DNA of 64,000 nucleotides from Mytilus edulis (lineage: Eukaryota; Mollusca; Bivalvia; Mytilida; Mytilidae): contig NC_092346.1 of assembly GCF_963676685.1 (NCBI RefSeq), positions 30,083,133 through 30,147,132 on the forward strand. The letters run 5' to 3'. Shown here piece by piece: positions 1 through 11,570 of the stretch (positions are counted from its first letter, which is position 1; each line of letters opens with the position of its first letter). The notes under the pieces were generated by a model that saw only the letters and a list, made by a program, of their open reading frames with translations, searched no databases and was not told the DNA's origin. The translations under genes were made by a program, and so were the position numbers.

Positions 1-343
1 CAAATTATAGTATGTTGTTACTGATGACAAAATGGAGGTCAAGTTCAATAATGACGATTTTGACTTTTACCGTTCAGGAGTTATTGTTCTTGAAAGATTG
101 AAAAATGGAGTTTCCAGTCGTGTCCGTGCATTTACGCATTAACTGTTCTACCAAAGCTTCCCTAATTTTAATATGTTGTTACTGATGACAAAATAGAGGT
201 CAAGTTCAATAATGACGATTTTGACTTTTACCGTTCAGGAGTTATGGTTCTTGAAAGATTGTAAAATGGCGTTTCCATTCATGTTGTTGCATTTACTCAT
301 GAACCATTCAATCTAAGCTTTTCAAATTTTAATATGCTGATAC
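1..343. repeat. tandem repeat of about 162 bp, third unit split by a transposon
   Basis: The motif TTACTGATGACAAAATGGAG recurs at about 18 and 180, and a diverged third copy begins at about 334. That third unit stops at 343, where the element at 344-4428 is inserted, and resumes at 4429-4520. Seen directly: at least three units with a period of 160-162 bp. No coding function is evident. Confidence 0.75.
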
Positions 344-3300
344 CGGCGTTTTGCATTTGCGCCAATCTGCATTTCATTTGCGCCGATTTTTTCTTTCATT
401 TGCGCCGATTTTTTTACAGGTAAATAACAGGTAAATTACAGGTGAAATGATATAAGAAGATGTGGTTTGAGTGCCAATGAGACAACTCTCCATCCCAGTA
501 ATGTTATTTTCATTTATCATTAAAGGGAAATTCCGCGATTTTTTACTTATCATCTAATTATGTTCATCTTAACATAAAAAACACATTTGCAAAGTTTTAA
601 ATTTATAGTCCTTCTAATAACGGAGAAAATCAAGTATTTGTAACTTTTTTGGTTGAATTCTCGAGTGGGTCGTGACGTATTAGCCCGATTTATTGAATTC
701 TGGGAAAAAATAAAATCTGTTTAACTCTTATAGCTTATCGACAATATACGTAATTAAAAGCGCACAGCTGACGAATGGTCGAAGTTATTAACCACAATTT
801 AAGAATGAACGAAAGTGAATATGCATATATATACCGTTTTGTATTGATTGAATTAAACTCCTATAAAATTATCTCTAGTAAATGTTTTTGAATAAATTTA
901 ATTAATTATTGTTGAGATTTTTTTCATAAAATATTTATTGAACATTTTTACTGATATTGAACTGAAAATATTTCAATTCTTTTTACCGTTATCGAGACCG
1001 TTATTGTTTTGATAATCATTTCAATGCAACTAATGTGTGAGCAGAGTGTGTATATTATTTTGTAAAGGTCACTGTATATTTCTCGGCTTGAGGTCAATTC
1101 GTTTACCTTGTAGCTATTTAGCCGCAGGTGTGAGTTCAAGCGTACACAGGTATAAATGTTGTTATTTGGAAAGGATAAACAGAAAGAATTAGAAAGAGTA
1201 TATGCTGCCATGATGTTAATACACTAAGATTTAATACACGATGAGAATAAAGATACAATAATTAAATTGTGTAAATTAATTGAAAATAAAATTCCGATTC
1301 GTAATTCCGAAAGTGTATAAAAATAAAAGGAAACAATTTTTGATTACTTTCTTAGCGGCAATTGGCGTGAAGATTCAAATATGAAGCAAAAAATAGTAGT
1401 TTTAATCTTTAATAAAAACTAAATGCAATATTACCCAATTTGATATACCATTGTACATCTGTTTGATATCTTGTACAGATAAACGACAGAATTACCATAC
1501 AAGCATTTATAGTCAACACAATCAGAAAGAGTTCCCATCGTTAGACGGGGAATATGAAGGCTTCCAAGAATGAACAAGTGACATGTCTAACTCTGAACAG
1601 TTAGAAAACAGACTATCGCCATCGACCGCTTGTTCTTGATATTTGAAACTGTATGCATATATATACGTATACGTTTATGATATAGTGATGAGTTCTTGCG
1701 TCTGACAAAAACTAAATTCCTTCATGGTTATATCTTGCCATACGTTTATATTGGTTTGTAAGGTGATTACTCAAAATCGTTATTTGAAAATCCTGTTTGT
1801 GAGATGTAGATTCATTTCAATACAGAAATTTCGTCTATATATTTCACAAGTGTATAACACGGAGAAGCTCTGAAGGTTCATTACTCCCATTTTGTTTGGG
1901 TGTGAACCATCGATGTTTACAGCAATATCAAAGAATAAAGTGAAGATGGTAGAAAGAACTATGGGCGTCATGTGGCAAATATTACATGCATATCGGACAA
2001 TGAGTTGTCAATCTGTATGAAAAGATTTCCAATACAACTATATTATTGAGAAGGAATGTTTACATGCTATACTCTCGTACTAGTATTACAGGGTTCTTGT
2101 GGCGTTCACCTTAGACACACATCGTTTTAACGATGTTTAAAAAAAGACAGAACCAATTTAATGTCATATTTCCCTATTTTTTAAATATAACTAAATTCTT
2201 TTATCTGACAAGAATACCCCTATTCAGCGAACAAGTAATTTATTCTTTTTTCTGTTATTGAATACCAAGAAAGAAAATAAATCCCGAAATTAATTTGAAA
2301 CTTTGATACTCAAAAGTTTCCCAGCAAAATATTCACATCCCCTGGGGATAATTAGTGTTCGTCCAGTGGCATATATAACAATTGTGATGACGAACTCCTT
2401 CCTTTGTTTGAGAACAATCTTATTGAAATATAAATCTGTGATTTTCCTAGGTCCACAGCTTCAATGAACCAAAGCAAAAGTTATACATCGACCTGTATTT
2501 AAATCAAATTGGTTCTCTTCTTCTTTTGGTATACAACTGTAGTCTATCGACATTCGATGATTACATACTGTTGGCATACGTGGACTAGTCTATTTTCAAC
2601 ACTTTTACCCCTATTTATTCAAAATATATGTTTTTTTCTTATGTTCAATGTATACACGTATATATTTTAAATTGCGCTATAGTTCCGTAACTTTCTATCC
2701 AGTCGTATAAACGAATCGTCGGCAAGTGCGTACATTTTTTTTAAATCAATATTTCTGGTCTGTTCCAATCTGTCCTTCACTATTGACAATGACTATATAT
2801 TACATTTTCCCAAATTCACTCTTGGAAAAAATATTTAAATAGATTTTAATTTCATCAAATCTTATTTTTTGGGTATTATTTATATTTTTATGAATTATAT
2901 TCTTTACACCAGAAATGTTATTTATAAACAAGCGTTTGAGTTTAGTAATGACAAGTAAGACAGAGTTGTATATTATACATCTGATAGTTCAAAATGGAAA
3001 GTTATAAGTTATAAGTTATCAGCCGTGTACACTGATCAATACCTGCAGAAGTGAAACGATGCATCATGGGAACTTGCAAGCCCGACAGGAAATCGCTTGA
3101 ATACCTGGACGTGTCACCTCACACCCCTCACAATACCTTTGGAAGTAATACCTTTAGCCATGCTGGTGATCAGATGAGGGAAGATCAAAATATATTTGAA
3201 AAAAGTTTATTACTTTAAAGAATTATGAACAAATTTGATTTTCGAAAACAATTTTCACGGAACATGATTTCAACTTTGACTTTTCACCTAATTCCAATAT

Positions 3301-4428
3301 CAACAGTTTAAAAACAACAGACCATGGTATTTAAAAAAAAAGTAAGAATATTTTCCGTATCAAGTTAGTAAGTCGGATTAAACAACCGTACGATTGACAA
3401 GATATCGACACGCAATTACGACTACATCGGTTACTGTAGTTTTGTTTCTTTGTGGTTTATAGACATATCGTTTTTATTCATCGGGAAAGAAGACAAGATG
3501 GCGGATCTCGGAGAATTGATACTCTAAATTTAAAATCGATGGTGATCGCTTATCTAGCGGAATAAAACTTTAATATCTATGAATTTGAGCATTTTTATAC
3601 AGAATGAACATAATATCAATTTTTGATTTTTTTGCGAAGTTTCCCTTTAAAGACCTCTTCCGTTAGCCAGTTGTACACATGTTATGAATTGTCAATCATA
3701 ACATGTATAAAACTGTTGTCCCCTGCTTAAAATCAAGAAGTAAAAACCTAAGATAAAAGCACTTTGTTTATACTTAAATGACGAATCAAAAATATATGTA
3801 CAGCATTCAAATCCATAAAAACAGAATACATTCAAATCATAAATCTGTTCTTGTGGAGTATGTATAGGCAACACATCTAATATATTCCTTTCTTATGATT
3901 TCGCATCTTCTATATTTGGCGTAGTTGTCGATAACGAAGGCCATCTTTTTCTTTGTCTGGCATACGTACTGGTGGGGGCATTTTTAGAGTTCGCATTTTC
4001 TCACGGGGAAGCTCTTAAACCAAGAGTTCCAAATGGTGAAGTTGAAATCATCCCTTCGTTAATTTTATGGACGCCATCACGAATTAGTTGACCGTTATGG
4101 AATGTGTACTTGTACGTTGTCTAAGAATGTATGACATTTGTCATCAGAAGGAGCGGAACGTCAGACAATGTCAAACGTGAAGCAGTCATCGATTTCATTT
4201 AGGGAAAGGAATGGTAACCTGAAACATTGGGATAGCCATTTACCAATTGCAATGTCACTTGATTTGTCTTTATACTCTGTGCTCAGCCAATATAAAAGTA
4301 TAAACTTACCTGTAACTTACCTGTAAATCCAATTAGGAAAAAATATAAAATCGGCGCAAATGAAAAAATGAAATCGGCGCAAAGGAAAGAATGAAAATTT
4401 TCAAAATCGGCGCAAATGTCATACGCCC
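344..4428. mobile_element. hAT-like non-autonomous element with nested insertion
   Basis: The ends are imperfect inverted repeats: CGGCGTTTTGCATTTGCGCC on the left, and the reverse complement of the right end starts GGGCGTATGACATTTGCGCC. Several GGCGCAAATG motifs lie in both subterminal regions, as is usual for transposase-binding repeats. An 8-bp direct repeat flanks it (GCTGATAC at 336-343, GTTGATAC at 4429-4436, one mismatch), which is typical of hAT elements. The same family is at 15904-16681. No transposase reading frame is present, so it is non-autonomous. About 3.1 kb of its length is a second transposon at 524-3646. Assignment to hAT rests on target-site length only. Confidence 0.8.
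524..3646. mobile_element. TTAA-flanked element nested in the hAT-like element
   Basis: It begins AGGGAAATTCCGCG and ends with the reverse complement of AGGGAAACTTCGC, between TTAA at 520-523 and TTAA at 3647-3650. The shorter relative at 15904-16681 has an uninterrupted version of the same site (reverse complement of its GAGGTCTTAAATGATAAATG), so this is an insertion. TTAA duplications are used by piggyBac and Kolobok families. No ORF above about 90 codons lies inside and none resembles a transposase. Confidence 0.75.
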
Positions 4429-4436
4429 GTTGATAC

Positions 4437-4634
4437 TGATAACAAAATGGAGGTCAAATTTGATATTGACGATTTTCACTTTCACCATTCATCAGTAATG
4501 GTTCTTGTGATATTGCCAGGACACAAATAAATGTTAATAAATCTGGTTTGCTGTCGTTGTGACAGCCTCTTGTTATAGATGAGTCCCAAACTTCTGCTCT
4601 TAAAGTCATACATAAAACAATATACATTATCTTT
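4437..4634. other. rest of 162-bp repeat and start of duplicated unit 1
   Basis: The first 90 bases finish the interrupted tandem repeat. From about 4579 the sequence (ATGAGTCCCAAACTTCTGCT) is shared with 25690 and 58060. It is the left part of the intron-like sequence before the duplicated exon at 5997. No gene is seen. Confidence 0.5.
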
Positions 4635-4640
4635 CATATG

Positions 4641-5723
4641 CATACATGTGATGGACTGTAAAATTCAGATCAGGAGATTTGGAAATTTTGGTCAGGAGAT
4701 TGGACCTCAGATCAGGAGGTTTTTTATCGACATATTTTTCGTCGTAAAACTAACCGTATGATGTGTTTTTTTCTTCAATCTTCCTTGTGAATGGCATTAG
4801 TTAAAGTCTGCATATATTAAGGAATAATTGAGAAGAATCTTTTTTTCTTTTATTTTACATTGTTGATTGCTGATGAGAATATTTTTTTCTTTTGTTTTAC
4901 ATTGTTGATTGCTGATGAGAATCTTTTTTTCTTTTGTTTTACATTGTTGATTGCTGATGAGAATCTTTTTTTATTTGTTTTTCATTGGCATTGGCTTGAG
5001 ATATAAGAGAGATTTATGCTATACATTTATTACATAATAAATAAATAATAAATTAACAAACATTGTTGAACTTTGTCAAATATTTCTGTTGTTTTGAAAC
5101 TGGTGTCTTTGAAGATAACTGTCGTTTTGGCATTTTGAACACACAATTTGCTTATATAATTTTTCAGTCAGCTTGTGTAGCAAACAGCTCACATTGAGCT
5201 GAAACCATTCCTTTTTCCAGTATTTTCATCTCGAGATTTTCATATACAATAAGTGTTTTTCTCGGCATCAAAAAACTTCCGATAAATTTTTGGACAACAA
5301 CATTCCATTTTCCATCAATGCCGGTATTTATCGGTATTTGCCTTTAATCATCCTTGGCGTGTGCCATAAACAGAAGCCACATCGAGTAATTGATATACAA
5401 ACACCTTATGATTGTTCAATCAAACTATTATCACTTGTTAATTAGCCTTTAGCAAGAATTAAAATCTCCACATGTTGCGTAATCAGGTAATGTCAGTTAC
5501 ACCGGATACATTCGATAAACCTCGTGTTTTTACGACTTAAAAAATCTCGGGTTTTTACGATCTCAATGATAAATTTTGTAAACAAAATAGTAAAAATGGC
5601 GACTGAAAATTTTCATTCATGAAATTTTTTCTACACGGGATTTTTTTTCTCTTCGACGGGAGGACGGGAGGGGACCCCTGAAAACGGGAGTTTTGTACTC
5701 CCGTCGGGAGGTTCACATGTATG
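4641..5723. mobile_element. 1.08-kb inserted element with short terminal inverted repeats
   Basis: Units 2 and 3 run through this point without it; unit 3 reads TTTCATATGTTTGATATAAT. In unit 1 the CATATG is duplicated (4635-4640 and 5724-5729) around a block that begins CATACATGTGA and ends TCACATGTATG, a perfect 11-bp inverted repeat. It contains a 48-bp minisatellite and GC-richer stretches with GGGAG motifs near its right end. No coding sequence was recognised and the superfamily is unknown. Confidence 0.7.
4832..4978. repeat. minisatellite, period about 48 bp, three copies
   Basis: The unit contains TTACATTGTTGATTGCTGAT followed by GAGAATCTTTTTTTC. It is repeated three times with small changes in the T-runs, and lies within the insert at 4641-5723. 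Confidence 0.85.
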
Positions 5724-5996
5724 CATATGTTTGATATAATAATGTTTAAATTTCAAAACAGTTTTATTAAAACTAGTATTGTAAAGAACAAAAAATTTTG
5801 ATGTTTTCCCCGTTAAATTTGGTTATCAATTTGTATATAAAAGCAGACATCAAAGAATGCTTCAAAATGTCAATGATGGCAAGGATAATGTAAACAACAG
5901 ATATTGAAATTGTTCAGTTTTCTTCTCAATTATCTATGAAAGTCATAAATTTAATGATAATAAAATTGTTACAACTCAAATGATTGTTATTTTCAG

Positions 5997-6245
5997 CTTT
6001 ATGATTCAGCAATTCAGAAAAATGGTAACATTCCAAGCTACTGGCACAAAAACTTTGCCTTGGTTTGTGAAAGAATGATGCATATAGAAAGTAAATACAA
6101 CAAGAAGGAAATACTCAAGAAAGTTATTCTACACTTTGAACTGTTTCTGAAGAAAGATCCTGGTGATACAGACAGTGATGCTATCAGGAAAGCTCTTATT
6201 TCAATGAAAACACAATTAAGCAGTTTTGATGGTAAAATTGTGTGA
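5997..6245 (+). CDS. terminal exon of an unrecognised helical-repeat protein, intact copy
   Basis: A good splice acceptor (TTGTTATTTTCAG, ending at 5996) opens a frame that runs without stops to TGA at 6243-6245, giving 82 residues. The peptide begins LYDSAIQKNGNIPSYWHKNF, ends KIV, is rich in Lys, Leu and aromatics, and looks like two or three amphipathic helices; resemblance to a TPR-like tail is inference only. I do not recognise the family. A separate ORF call starting at 6060 would miss the upstream 63 bases, which two paralogous copies (28879, 58394) share with the same acceptor and frame. Those copies have a stop and a frameshift, so this is the only intact one. Upstream exons were not found in the window. 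The gene would face the TRIM-like gene at 22491. Confidence 0.55.
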   Translation, partial: LYDSAIQKNGNIPSYWHKNFALVCERMMHIESKYNKKEILKKVILHFELFLKKDPGDTDSDAIRKALISMKTQLSSFDGKIV

Positions 6246-6699
6246 AGTTATAAAAAGTGGATTGAGGAAACAAAAATGTGTTTTTTCTTCATGCAAACAT
6301 TTTTTTTAGTTAGATCTGTTTCTCAGATTTTCAATATTATATATTACTCAATTTATTTCAATTGACTGGGCAGAGTTTAACCGATTTGTTCATAATAAAC
6401 CAGTCCATCTATAGATAGGTGTTTTGGGATATACTCATCAATGAAATGTCCAGTCATTCTTTTGTAAATTCCTTTGATGACATTAAAAGGTGATTAGAAA
6501 TCAGTGATAATTATAACGGCAATCATCCTTATCACAAACATCTTCAAATAGACTGTCCCTATGCAAACTAAAACGTAAGCTCCGCCTGATCAGTTGAAAT
6601 AACATTGGTAATAAATGCAGATAAGATATATTTAATCTAGATCTGTTGCCTTTATTTTTCTTAATTAATGATTTTAGAAGTTTTTTTATATTCATTAGT
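6246..6699. other. 3' flank of the exon, no gene seen
   Basis: The first 100 bases (ATTGAGGAAACAAAAATG onward) match the flank of the unit 3 copy at 58655, so they are probably 3' UTR or duplicated flank. The rest is AT-rich. The minus-strand ORF at 6501-6695 shows no recognisable features. Confidence 0.5.
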
Positions 6700-7306
6700 A
6701 TTTAGAAATCATTTTTGTCGACATAGGGATAGTGATCCGGCAGCGTTAGCTAACTTGTTAAAAGCTTTATAGTTTAGAAGGTGCAAGACCTGTATGCTTC
6801 ATACTTTGTATATGGATGCCTCATGTTACGAAGTTTCTGTCAGTTACATGTCCATTGTCCTTGACCTCATTTTCATGGTTCAGTGCCTACTTGAAAAAAA
6901 AGTTCAGATTTTTTTATTATAAGTAATAGGATTACTATATTTGGTATGTGCATACCTTGCAAGGTCCTCCTATCTGTAAGACAGTTTTCACTTGACCTCA
7001 TGGATCAGTGAACAAGGTTAAGTTTAGGTGGTCAAGTCAATATCTGAGATACTATAAGCAATAGGTCTTGTATATTTGGTGTATGGAAGCAGTGTAAGGT
7101 GTACATGTCCAACTGGCAGGTATCATCTGACCTAGACCTCATTTTCATGGTTCAGTGGTTATAGTTAAGTTTTTGTGTTTTGGTCTGTTTTTCTTTTTAC
7201 TGTGCAATAGGTCTACTATATTTGGTGTGATGATTTTAAGGTGTACATGTCTAGCTGGCAGGTGTCATCTGACCTTGACCTCAATTTCATGGTTCAGTGG
7301 TCAAAG
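6700..7306 (+). repeat. tandem satellite-like element, units of about 110-140 bp
   Basis: It starts near GACATAGGGATAGTGATCC and then repeats a unit with TATATTTGGTGTATGG, GCTGGCAGGTGTCATCTGAC, CTTGACCTCATTTTCATGG and TTCAGTGGTCAAAGTTAAG. It continues at 7865-8040 after an inserted hAT-like MITE. An inverted relative is at 49590-50530. I recall the block as abundant in mussel genomes. No coding role is evident. Confidence 0.7.
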
Positions 7307-7864
7307 CAGGGGTCGAAATTAGCGCTGGTTCGGTGGTCCAGGACCAGTAGAATGTGCGTCGGACCAGTAGATTTTGTCAGCTTGTGGTCCGGCGGACCAG
7401 TAGAAATTTGTCGATAAAAATCACTGATTGCATCGCAATCTCCGTTTGTATACAAAAAATTTACCTGTGAAATCAATTGCACGGTACTGGGGGTATTACA
7501 ATTGATCAAGTTAATTAATATCTTGGGTGAGCATCCTTCACAACAATATAAAATATGGAAATTTTTGGAAGGAGTTAAACCCCCGGACAAAAAAAATAAA
7601 ATAAGTGAAAATCAAAAGGAAGATCGAAATAAAGTATATGAAATTGACAAAAGGAAACGCAAATACCAAAAATCATGGGAAAACGATCGCAAATGGTTGA
7701 ATTATATAGTAGATCGGAATTTAATGAACTGTACAATTTTTTATTAGTGATTGTCAAATGAATGTCATTTTTGCAGGACCAGTAGATTTGGAGCCGGACC
7801 AGTAGAGTTTTCAGTCCACTGGTCCGGCTAGCCAGTACACAAAAAAGCTTAAATTCGACCCCTG
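7307..7864 (+). mobile_element. hAT MITE retaining a transposase fragment
   Basis: It begins CAGGGGTCGAAATT and ends AATTCGACCCCTG, inverted repeats of 14 and 13 bp, and is flanked by a perfect 8-bp duplication GGTCAAAG (7299-7306 and 7865-7872). Subterminal copies of GGACCAGTAGA occur at both ends. The target is the satellite-like repeat, whose uninterrupted units read GTGGTCAAAGTTAAG, as expected for an insertion. Length 558 bp. It keeps a short coding relic at 7502-7747. Confidence 0.88.
7502..7747 (+). pseudogene. hAT transposase N-terminal fragment (zinc-finger region)
   Basis: The frame includes KRKYQKSWENDRKWLNYI followed by NLMNCTIFY. In hAT transposases and domesticated ZNF862-like proteins a similar stretch (basic block, Trp-rich helix, then LMxCxxC) precedes the BED/TTF-type finger. 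Here the second cysteine is replaced (CTIF) and the frame ends two residues later, so nothing functional remains. The family call is from memory of the motif; its position inside an 8-bp-TSD element supports it. Confidence 0.5.
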
Positions 7865-8430
7865 GGTCAAAGTTAAGTTTTTGAGTTTCAGTCTTTTTTT
7901 CTAATACTATATGCAATAGGTCAACTATATTTGGTGTATGGAAATATTTTATGATCTATATGTCAGTCATGCATGTTTTATTTGACCTTGACCTCATTTT
8001 CATGGTTCATTGCTCAGTGTTTGTGTTTTGGTCTGTTTTTCTTAAACTTAAACTACGAAGTTGTTGGTGCCATATTAACTTTACCCTTGTCCGTAATTTT
8101 GAAATTCCGTAATTTCGTCATTCCGCAACAAACCATTTTTCTAAACGCCTTCAGATATTGGGCTGATTTTTGGTATGTCAGTTAACCATGATGAGTTACA
8201 GATCAAGTTTAAGTTTTGTTCCACTCTGTTATTTTTTGCCAAAATTAAGGGTTTACAACTTTGAAAATTGTTGAAAGTCACAATTATACAAACTTTTTTT
8301 CTATACGCCTCCACATTTTGAGCTGAATTTTGATACGTGAGACTACCATCATGTTTGTGTCCACATGTGTTATTGAAATTGCAGATTTTTTTACTTTTTG
8401 AGACGGGGCCATTGATGTCACTTTGACACA
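7865..8430. repeat. end of the satellite-like element and a second repeat block
   Basis: 7865-8040 completes the tandem unit interrupted at 7306. 8060-8430 holds two diverged copies (period about 150) of a motif such as CAAACCATTTTTCTAAACGCC, then TTCAGATATTGGGCTGATTT. ORFs at 7973-8185 and 8141-8431 fall inside these repeats and are not considered genes. Confidence 0.5.
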
Positions 8431-11150
8431 TCTAGTTTGAATCTGTAATAATTTTAAAGTCTTAAAAAATCGATTTCCTTTAATGATTTATCAATAATAG
8501 CCATTTGAACTGAATTGGACTTAATTCTGATTCCTCACATTTGTGTAAATACTATACTTTCTAGTAAGAAAACCCTTGAATTTAAACAATAAGCAGCCTT
8601 TTGTAAGGCTTAACCTCTGCCTCTATCCTCAATGCCCTACTTTTAGTGACAGTACAAAGTCTGAGCCCTTCATTCTGGTTGACTCATTATTAATTGAACT
8701 TATTGAAACTTTTCTCGGAACTTTGACCATAAAATGTTATTGTGCACATATTTTTTTCTTTTATCTGGTGTATTTTGGGGTTTCTTTAATCCCTTTCAAT
8801 TTTAAATCATTTGGGCTTTAGAGTATAAATTTGTGACTTTTGCTTGTTTTTTCCTGAAGATTTTAAGAAGCTTTTATAACACCCAAAAATCATTCAAATT
8901 TTACTTTTACTTTACTAAATATGCTAAAAATATTTAAGATGTTAATCAAGCACACAATATTCATTCAAACTAATACAGACTACATGAATTGAACAGAATT
9001 ATAGTCTCAAACTGATACTTAGGCTTATAATTCAATACGCCAAACGTGTGTTAAGTCTACTAACCACTGGTACTAAAATGAAAGCAATAAAATGTTCCAA
9101 AATTTGGCAAAAATTAATAAATTCATTCTATAATTTGTTAATGCGATACCCAGTATGTTAAATATAGAGATACATTTTCTAGTAATTGATGGGGTCATTA
9201 ACATATAATTGTGATTGTGTCATGTGAAAGTGTTTAAAAAAAACCCACTTCGGTTTGAGGTAAAGGGGGAACTTCAACAATTCTGTCCTTAATAACCTCA
9301 TATGCAAAAAAAAATGAATGACAAAGATGAATTGTTACTGATATAAAACATGTTCCTTACTATGTAATACACAATATACATGCTTATTTAATCTTATCTA
9401 TATTTTGTTTTGTTTATATGAATGTTGACATAATACTACTTTTATCTAATTTTATATTGTCAAATTGTTTACAGGGATTGTTGTATTTATACATAATTCT
9501 GTAAATATAAGCATGTTATATCAGTATTTTCTGTGTAAATTGAATTTTAAATTATAGTGTCTTTCTAATGCATTTTTATGGGATTGCTTATGATCCTACA
9601 GTGTGGAAAAGCTTATCAGTTAGGTTTCACATTCGCTCCTAGTTATTGATATGATGCATAAATGTCTGGTTAATCGAAAAACAGGGGTATTATTAAGATA
9701 ACATTTCCATTTGAAATAAGATTACCAAATAATGTGATTAGTTATAGTTGAAGCAAAGGAAACTGTCAAAGATTCTATATTTATTCTTAACAATTCAACT
9801 TGTATTTTCATAAACAAATCATTTATTCTCATATTTTAGACATAAAAAGACATGGATTTGATACCAAGATTTGAATGATGTCTGCTTGGTTGTGTCCAAT
9901 TTTTAGTACTCCAACTATAACTAGAAGCAAATTAATAAACGCAAATATATCCACAAAAATAATCTTACCAGATATTTAAGGTTATCAGAAACCTATAATG
10001 GTTAACCAGATCAATGTTTAACATACCAACAAATTGAATATCTGATTAACCAGACTTTTAATTTTATATTTTGAGGACTCTAAGATGTTTTATTTTTCGA
10101 ACATTGTGTCTCAATAACTGTGATATTTTGTATAACACCATTTTCTTATGTATTAGCTTGTTAAAATAAATTTATACTTTTGTAGTTCATGCTGTGTTGT
10201 TGAACACTGTTTACACTGTTTATTTATTATACACTGCCTACAACAAAAGGTAGACGAATTTGGTGCTAGTAGTCTTCTTTATTTTGAGTTAATGAAGAAC
10301 TGTTGAAACCAAAATTGTTGATGTAACACAATATGTAAGATTTTTTTTTTTAATCTTAATAGATCTATAATTGTGTAAATATTACTGGTTTTAGGATTTA
10401 CTCCTTATAGGAATTACTCCCTAAATCCAAATTTAATGTTATTTGGGGGCCTTCCAAAGAATCAATGGAAGGCCTTTAGTAATTGGCTGGTCAGTGCACT
10501 GGTTTCTAAAATCATCTGTCATAGTGACCTTTGTAAACTTCTCTAAGACAGTTTAAGATAAAACTCTCGTACTTAGTAGAATTGTTTGCCATCTGGTCTA
10601 CTGGTAGTTAGCCATATTATACTCTTATCTAGCCACAGAGCAAGGTTCAACCCACCTTGTTTTCTTACAGTGACTTGACTGTTAGTGTTGCTCTCCAACT
10701 CTTGCAATTCATTCAAAATTCTGATCAAGTTGCGATTTGTTTTAGAATTTTGAACAAACTGTTGAGTCAAAATGTGAAAGTGCAAGGTGATAAAATAAAA
10801 CATATTTACATTCCTATATGATTTTTGTCCACTTTAATGTTGTTGTGACAAAATCTGTCTTACAGTTTGTATAGATATATTATAGGCATTACCATGTTAA
10901 AGGTGAACTGTTGTAATTTTGAATTGCTATAAAAATGTCCAAACTAAGGTTTCATATAATTGTTAATCCCCCATTTATTATGCCCCATGTATGGGCATTA
11001 TGTTTTCTGGTCTGTGCGTATATGTAATATAACCTTGCACTTTCATGACTTGCCTGTGGTTTTCTACAGCATTTTGTTCAAATTTCTGACCAGTTGAACA
11101 GTTTGGTTTTATAAAACAAATTGCAATTTGGTCAGAATTTTAAATAAATT
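8431..11150. other. unit 1 duplicated non-coding block
   Basis: 8490-9180 matches 58985-60430 (and 62110-62880) in patches, for example CTTATTGAAACTTTTCTC and ATGTTCCAAAATTTGGCAAA. 9280-9522 matches 29570-29793, and 9529-10180 matches 47641-48690. The sequence is AT-rich and without a convincing ORF. It may be distant 3' UTR or intergenic DNA. A short copy of a repeat beginning TTATGCCCCATGTATGGGCA is at 10978-11030. Confidence 0.6.
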
Positions 11151-11154
11151 GCAA

Positions 11155-11410
11155 AAGGATGAGAGAAACACTCAACAGTCAAGTCACAGTAAAATGTCCT
11201 GCACTAAGTCAGGAATATGGCAGTTATTATCTAACAGTTTGTTTCTATGCATGTTGCATTGTGGTTTGTTTTTTGTTGCACTTAATTGTTTCTGTTGTGT
11301 CGTTGTTTCCTCTTATAATTGATATGTTTCCCTCAGTTTAATTGTAACCCGGATTTATTTTTATTTCAATTGATTTATGACTGGAACAGCAGTATACTAT
11401 TGTTGCCTTA
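11155..11410 (-). mobile_element. Penelope-like element 3' UTR fragment
   Basis: Read on the minus strand it carries the same tail that follows both Penelope-like RT relics in this window (30950-31300 plus; 44880-44500 minus): conserved patches TTGTGTCGTTGTTTCCTCTT and TTTCCCTCAGTTTAATTGTA on the plus strand. No coding part is left. Confidence 0.55.
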
Positions 11411-11570
11411 ATTTAATTTACTATTTCTAGGTATGTTCTTTTATAGAATGATAACTAACTATCCCACAGAGTCCAAATAACGTGGATTGTAGAAATTATA
11501 GGTCACTGTACGACCTTCAACAATGAACAAGATCAATGAGTTTTAGTTAGCTTCAGAAAACATTAAAGTA

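Noticed and set aside
948..1971. Small minus-strand ORFs inside the 3.1-kb TTAA element as a transposase
   Set aside because: No length, motif or DDE-like spacing supports it; they are scattered and AT-driven.
7294..7916. Minus-strand ORFs of 98 and 113 codons
   Set aside because: They cross both ends of the hAT MITE and read its TIRs; the plus-strand frame has the recognisable transposase motif.
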